Notes under the pieces: generated by a model
Seen by the model: the letters and a program-made list of their open reading frames with translations, nothing else
Told to the model about the DNA's origin: nothing
Databases searched by the model: none
Translations under genes and position numbers: made by a program
Part shown: piece after piece, positions 61,946-64,000 of the stretch
How positions within the stretch are numbered: the stretch's first letter is position 1
How the letters are laid out: every line of letters begins with the position of its first letter
Source: a bacterium
GTDB taxonomy: Bacteria > UBA4055
Length of the DNA: 64,000 nucleotides
Assembly: GCA_029559475.1 (NCBI GenBank)
Contig: JAKQBN010000013.1
Span: forward strand, 1-64,000
Direction: 5' to 3'

Positions 61946-62686
61946 TTACTGTTTCTTTCGCACTTTATAAATACCTTCATAGCTTCTCCCCAGTATTCCC
62001 TGAGGAGTTTTTACTATTATAAACATGTTCGGTTTTAAAACTAATTTCGTTTCCAGAAAAGCAATAGCGTTCTTTGCGCTTTCTGCTTTGTACATCATAA
62101 TTCTCATTTCCTTTCCGTTCTTGACTTTCTTTTCCTCTGAAATGAATTCCGCTTCAGGTTTTATATCATTCGCTGTATTTTTCTCATCGATTATATTTTT
62201 TTCGGCACTTTCTTCCTTTTCTTCCGGAACCGTTTTTTCAACTTCCTTTTCAACTTCCTTTTCAACTTCCTTTTTAACTTCTTTTTTATTCTTCTGAACC
62301 GGTCTCTTTTCGTTTATCAGCGCACCTTTATTCTTTAAAAAAGCATTTTTAGCTTCGTCGTACATATCTTCAGTCATTCCTGATCCGCAAAGTACAGCCT
62401 CAAACTCCTCACTCCCTGTTGAATAATAGCCGTATATAAAAGGTAAAGTACAGATTAATTCCTCAGAATCTTCGGCGATCTTTATGCAGCTGATCTCCAT
62501 TAGAGCTCTTACAGCATCTGTTTCGTCAATAAATTTATATAGCAGAAAAGGATCGAACTTTTTACTGTTCTTTCTTTCGAGCCAGTACCCGGTAGCCTGT
62601 TCAACACTGCTATGAAATGTTCCCCGGTTGTCTGACTGGAGGAATCTTGAATCCTTCTTTTTGATTAACTTCTCTAAAAATCCCAT
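61946..62686 (-). CDS. Hypothetical protein with Lys/Glu repeat linker
   Basis: A 246-residue protein with no signal peptide or recognised family. Residues ~1-120 look like a folded helical domain (TGYWLERKNSKKFDPFLLYKF, IDETDAVRALMEISCIKI). A charged linker (~125-190) contains KEVE repeats encoded by a 12-bp tandem repeat. The last ~55 residues (EMRIMMYKAESAKNAIAFLE, TPQGILGRSYEGIYKVRK) may be a second small domain. Eight bp before it in the same direction is the GNAT gene, so they may be co-transcribed. Function unknown. Confidence 0.72.
   Translation of the reverse strand: MGFLEKLIKKKDSRFLQSDNRGTFHSSVEQATGYWLERKNSKKFDPFLLYKFIDETDAVRALMEISCIKIAEDSEELICTLPFIYGYYSTGSEEFEAVLCGSGMTEDMYDEAKNAFLKNKGALINEKRPVQKNKKEVKKEVEKEVEKEVEKTVPEEKEESAEKNIIDEKNTANDIKPEAEFISEEKKVKNGKEMRIMMYKAESAKNAIAFLETKLVLKPNMFIIVKTPQGILGRSYEGIYKVRKKQ
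62239..62286 (-). repeat. 12-bp tandem repeat inside a coding gene
   Basis: Three perfect copies of CAACTTCCTTTT (62239-62250, 62251-62262, 62263-62274) and a degenerate fourth. In frame they encode repeated Lys-Glu-Val-Glu; copy changes would not shift the frame. Confidence 0.85.
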
Positions 62687-62693
62687 TTAGCAG

Positions 62694-63110
62694 CTACAGC
62701 TCCTTGATCATTTTTACGTGTTCAATCCCGGCCTCGAAGAAATTATCCCCGACCGGTTCATATCCGAGCTTCAGATAAAAAGGAACGGCGTGAATCTGAG
62801 AGTTCAGATAAAGGCTTTTAATACCTTTTTTCATGGCCGTTTCTTCTAGCTTATTCATTATCATAGAGCCGAAATTCATTCCTCGGAATTCTTCGAGAAC
62901 TGCGATCCTTCCTATATGGCCGTCCTTCTGCATTCTGCCGGTAGCTATCGGCTGACCGTTCTTGGTGAGAAGAACATGATAAGATCCTCCGTCTTTCCCG
63001 TCAATTTCTATTTCTTCCGGCACGTTCTGCCCTTCGATAAAAACCTTATGTCTGACAGATCTTATTTGATCTTTGAAAGTATTATAATCAGCTTCGAATA
63101 TATCCAGCAT
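62694..63110 (-). CDS. GNAT family N-acetyltransferase
   Basis: A 138-residue single-domain GNAT protein. The acetyl-CoA pyrophosphate-binding motif is IGRIAVLEEFRGMNFGSMIMNKLE (R/Q-x-x-G-x-G/A position here RGMNFG), followed by LYLNSQIHAVPFYLKLGYEPVG. The N-terminus (IRSVRHKVFIEGQNVPEEIEID) matches the YjcF/ElaA-like group. ATG 63110 was chosen because AAGGA lies 7 nt before it; the frame opens 6 codons earlier. The substrate is unknown. Confidence 0.9.
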   Translation of the reverse strand: MLDIFEADYNTFKDQIRSVRHKVFIEGQNVPEEIEIDGKDGGSYHVLLTKNGQPIATGRMQKDGHIGRIAVLEEFRGMNFGSMIMNKLEETAMKKGIKSLYLNSQIHAVPFYLKLGYEPVGDNFFEAGIEHVKMIKEL

Positions 63111-63158
63111 TTTTCTTCCTTTGTGCATTTTATAGCAAATTAACCAATTTTAACTCTT

Positions 63159-63187
63159 TTGACAAATATTTTTATACTAATTTTAAT
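63159..63187 (+). promoter_or_regulatory. Promoter of the DNA glycosylase gene
   Basis: TTGACA (63159-63164), 17 bp, TTTAAT (63182-63187), about 45 bp before the start; the same hexamer pair occurs at 61758-61786. Confidence 0.55.
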
Positions 63188-63232
63188 TAATTATTATTAC
63201 CTTTATTAGCGCATATTAAAAGGAAAAACGAA

Positions 63233-63877
63233 ATGACTGAAAATGATTTAAACGATCTGAAACGAACTTACAAAAATATTAAACCGGATATTATTGAGAG
63301 ACTGAAATTATTCAGGGAAAATTTCTCCAAAATGGATAATAATGATATTTTCGCCGAACTTTCATTCTGTACTCTTACACCTCAGTCGAAAGCTAAATCC
63401 TGCTGGAAATGCATAGAATCTATTCGCGACAGCCGCATGCTCTACGAGGGCTGCGCTGACGAATTGAGAAACAGCATAAAAGGCGTCAGATTTCATAATA
63501 ATAAAAGCGCATACATCGTTCATAATAGAGACTTCGTTTTTAAAATGGATTTTAAGAAGTTCATCATAGAAAATTCTCATGATATAATCAATTTAAGAAA
63601 ATGGCTTGTTGACAATATCAAAGGCTACAGCTATAAAGAAGCCGGCCATTTTTTGAGGAATATAGGATTAGGTTCGGAAATAGCCATTCTCGACAGGCAC
63701 ATTCTTAAAAATCTGGTTTTATTCGGCGTAATAGACGAAATTCCAAAATCATTGAACGAAAAGAAATATCTTGAGACCGAAGCTAAAATGTCTTCTTTTT
63801 CAAAAAGAATAAAAATACCTATGGACCATCTCGATATTCTTTTATGGTACAAACAGACTGGAGAAATTTTTAAATAA
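63233..63877 (+). CDS. 8-oxoguanine DNA glycosylase/AP lyase (Ogg2-like)
   Basis: A 214-residue helix-hairpin-helix glycosylase of the compact Ogg2 group, which removes 8-oxoguanine and cuts the abasic site. The HhH region contains KGYSYKEAGHFLRNIGLG, with the likely catalytic Lys in YKEA (near residue 134), and AILDRHILKNL supplies the activating Asp (near 152). There is no C-terminal iron-sulfur cluster motif of EndoIII/MutY type, and the N-terminal TATA-like domain of Ogg1 is absent, as expected. AAGGA precedes the ATG. It stands divergent from the GNAT gene and 15 bp before the next gene. Confidence 0.88.
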   Translation: MTENDLNDLKRTYKNIKPDIIERLKLFRENFSKMDNNDIFAELSFCTLTPQSKAKSCWKCIESIRDSRMLYEGCADELRNSIKGVRFHNNKSAYIVHNRDFVFKMDFKKFIIENSHDIINLRKWLVDNIKGYSYKEAGHFLRNIGLGSEIAILDRHILKNLVLFGVIDEIPKSLNEKKYLETEAKMSSFSKRIKIPMDHLDILLWYKQTGEIFK

Positions 63878-63892
63878 AAAATGGAGATAGAA

Positions 63893-64000
63893 ATGATCAA
63901 GGTGAACGACCGCGAAATATCTGAAAGAGATTTTGATATGGCCTGCATGGAAAGAAAATATGTGTTCAGAAAAGAAAAACTTGAGAAAGCTGATATCGAA
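63893..64000 (+). CDS. 5' end of an unidentified gene, cut by window edge
   Basis: Thirty-six codons are visible (beginning MIKVNDREISERDFDMACM). GGAG lies 6 nt before ATG 63893; an in-frame ATG at 63881 has no ribosome site. The opening V-N-x-R-E-I-S-x-x-D-F is like that of parvulin-type peptidyl-prolyl isomerases, but too little is present for a call. It lies 15 bp after the glycosylase gene and may be in its operon. Confidence 0.6.
   Translation, partial: MIKVNDREISERDFDMACMERKYVFRKEKLEKADIE

Noticed and set aside
62239-62286. Short regular repeats as a possible CRISPR array
   Set aside because: Units are 12 bp with no spacers and encode an in-frame KEVE repeat; no cas genes nearby.

Overview
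The window suggests a Gram-negative bacterium of the FCB superphylum (Fibrobacterota-Chlorobiota-Bacteroidota and related candidate phyla), probably outside Bacteroidota itself. It encodes SprA, the outer-membrane translocon of the type IX secretion system (T9SS). Several secreted proteins end in type A sorting domains with a Y-P-N-P-F-N-P motif, and two efflux or ABC systems and a murJ flippase imply a double membrane. Genes carry clear Shine-Dalgarno sequences (for example in front of rpsU, lipoprotein 12717-12917 and cvpA), and the promoters look like ordinary sigma-70 sites (TTGNNN, 16-17 bp, TATATT or TATTAT). Both traits are atypical of Bacteroidota. Lineages such as Ca. Delongbacteria, Cloacimonadota, Ignavibacteriota or Marinimicrobia are candidates, but the phylum cannot be fixed from this window.

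Layout. 1-6.0 kb: the end of a T9SS cargo gene, then a convergent pair of large surface proteins (a lipoprotein and a 1043-residue secreted protein). 6.1-10.6 kb: a leftward housekeeping run hisS-panE-TauE/SafE family-murJ. 10.7-12.6 kb: a rightward polytopic membrane protein (GT-C-like) and a family 2 glycosyltransferase. 12.7-25.4 kb: a small lipoprotein, then a tightly packed leftward run starting from a promoter at 25.4 kb: M42 aminopeptidase, S4 RNA-binding protein, ABC ATPase, ABC permease, TPR protein, SprA, XseA. 25.4-27.0 kb: gdhA and tRNA-Leu(UAG). 27.2-32.2 kb: rightward acyl-CoA carboxyltransferase, biotin carrier, U32 protein and radical SAM protein. 32.2-34.8 kb: an ECF sigma factor with two small membrane proteins, and an AAA/DUF4143 ATPase. 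35.0-37.8 kb: an exported ankyrin-metallo-beta-lactamase fusion followed by a GyrI-like cysteine-rich protein. 37.8-44.0 kb: a T9SS cargo protein and an RND pump with its adaptor. 44.0-49.3 kb: cyclase, DTW protein, and a leftward operon EamA-fumarase alpha-fumarase beta-malic enzyme. 49.6-51.6 kb: phosphate butyryltransferase and butyrate kinase. 51.6-53.0 kb: sugar isomerase and hexapeptide acyltransferase. 53.1-58.2 kb: two tandem papain-like secreted proteases. 58.2-61.7 kb: rpsU, cvpA, clpC. 61.7-64.0 kb: an AT-rich gap, a hypothetical protein, a GNAT acetyltransferase, an Ogg-type DNA glycosylase and the start of another gene.

Together the metabolic genes (glutamate dehydrogenase, M42 peptidase, fumarase, malic enzyme, biotin-dependent carboxyltransferase, Ptb-Buk) fit an organism that uses peptides or amino acids and conserves energy by acyl-phosphate substrate-level phosphorylation; this is inference. 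The secreted proteases and other CTD proteins are the likely cargo of the SprA machine. The most interesting items are the SprA operon with an ABC transporter and TPR protein, a fumarase beta subunit that seems to start at AUC, EF-hand-like loops inside the catalytic core of both secreted proteases, and the exported ankyrin-MBL fusion. No CRISPR array, insertion sequence, prophage or rRNA gene was seen.
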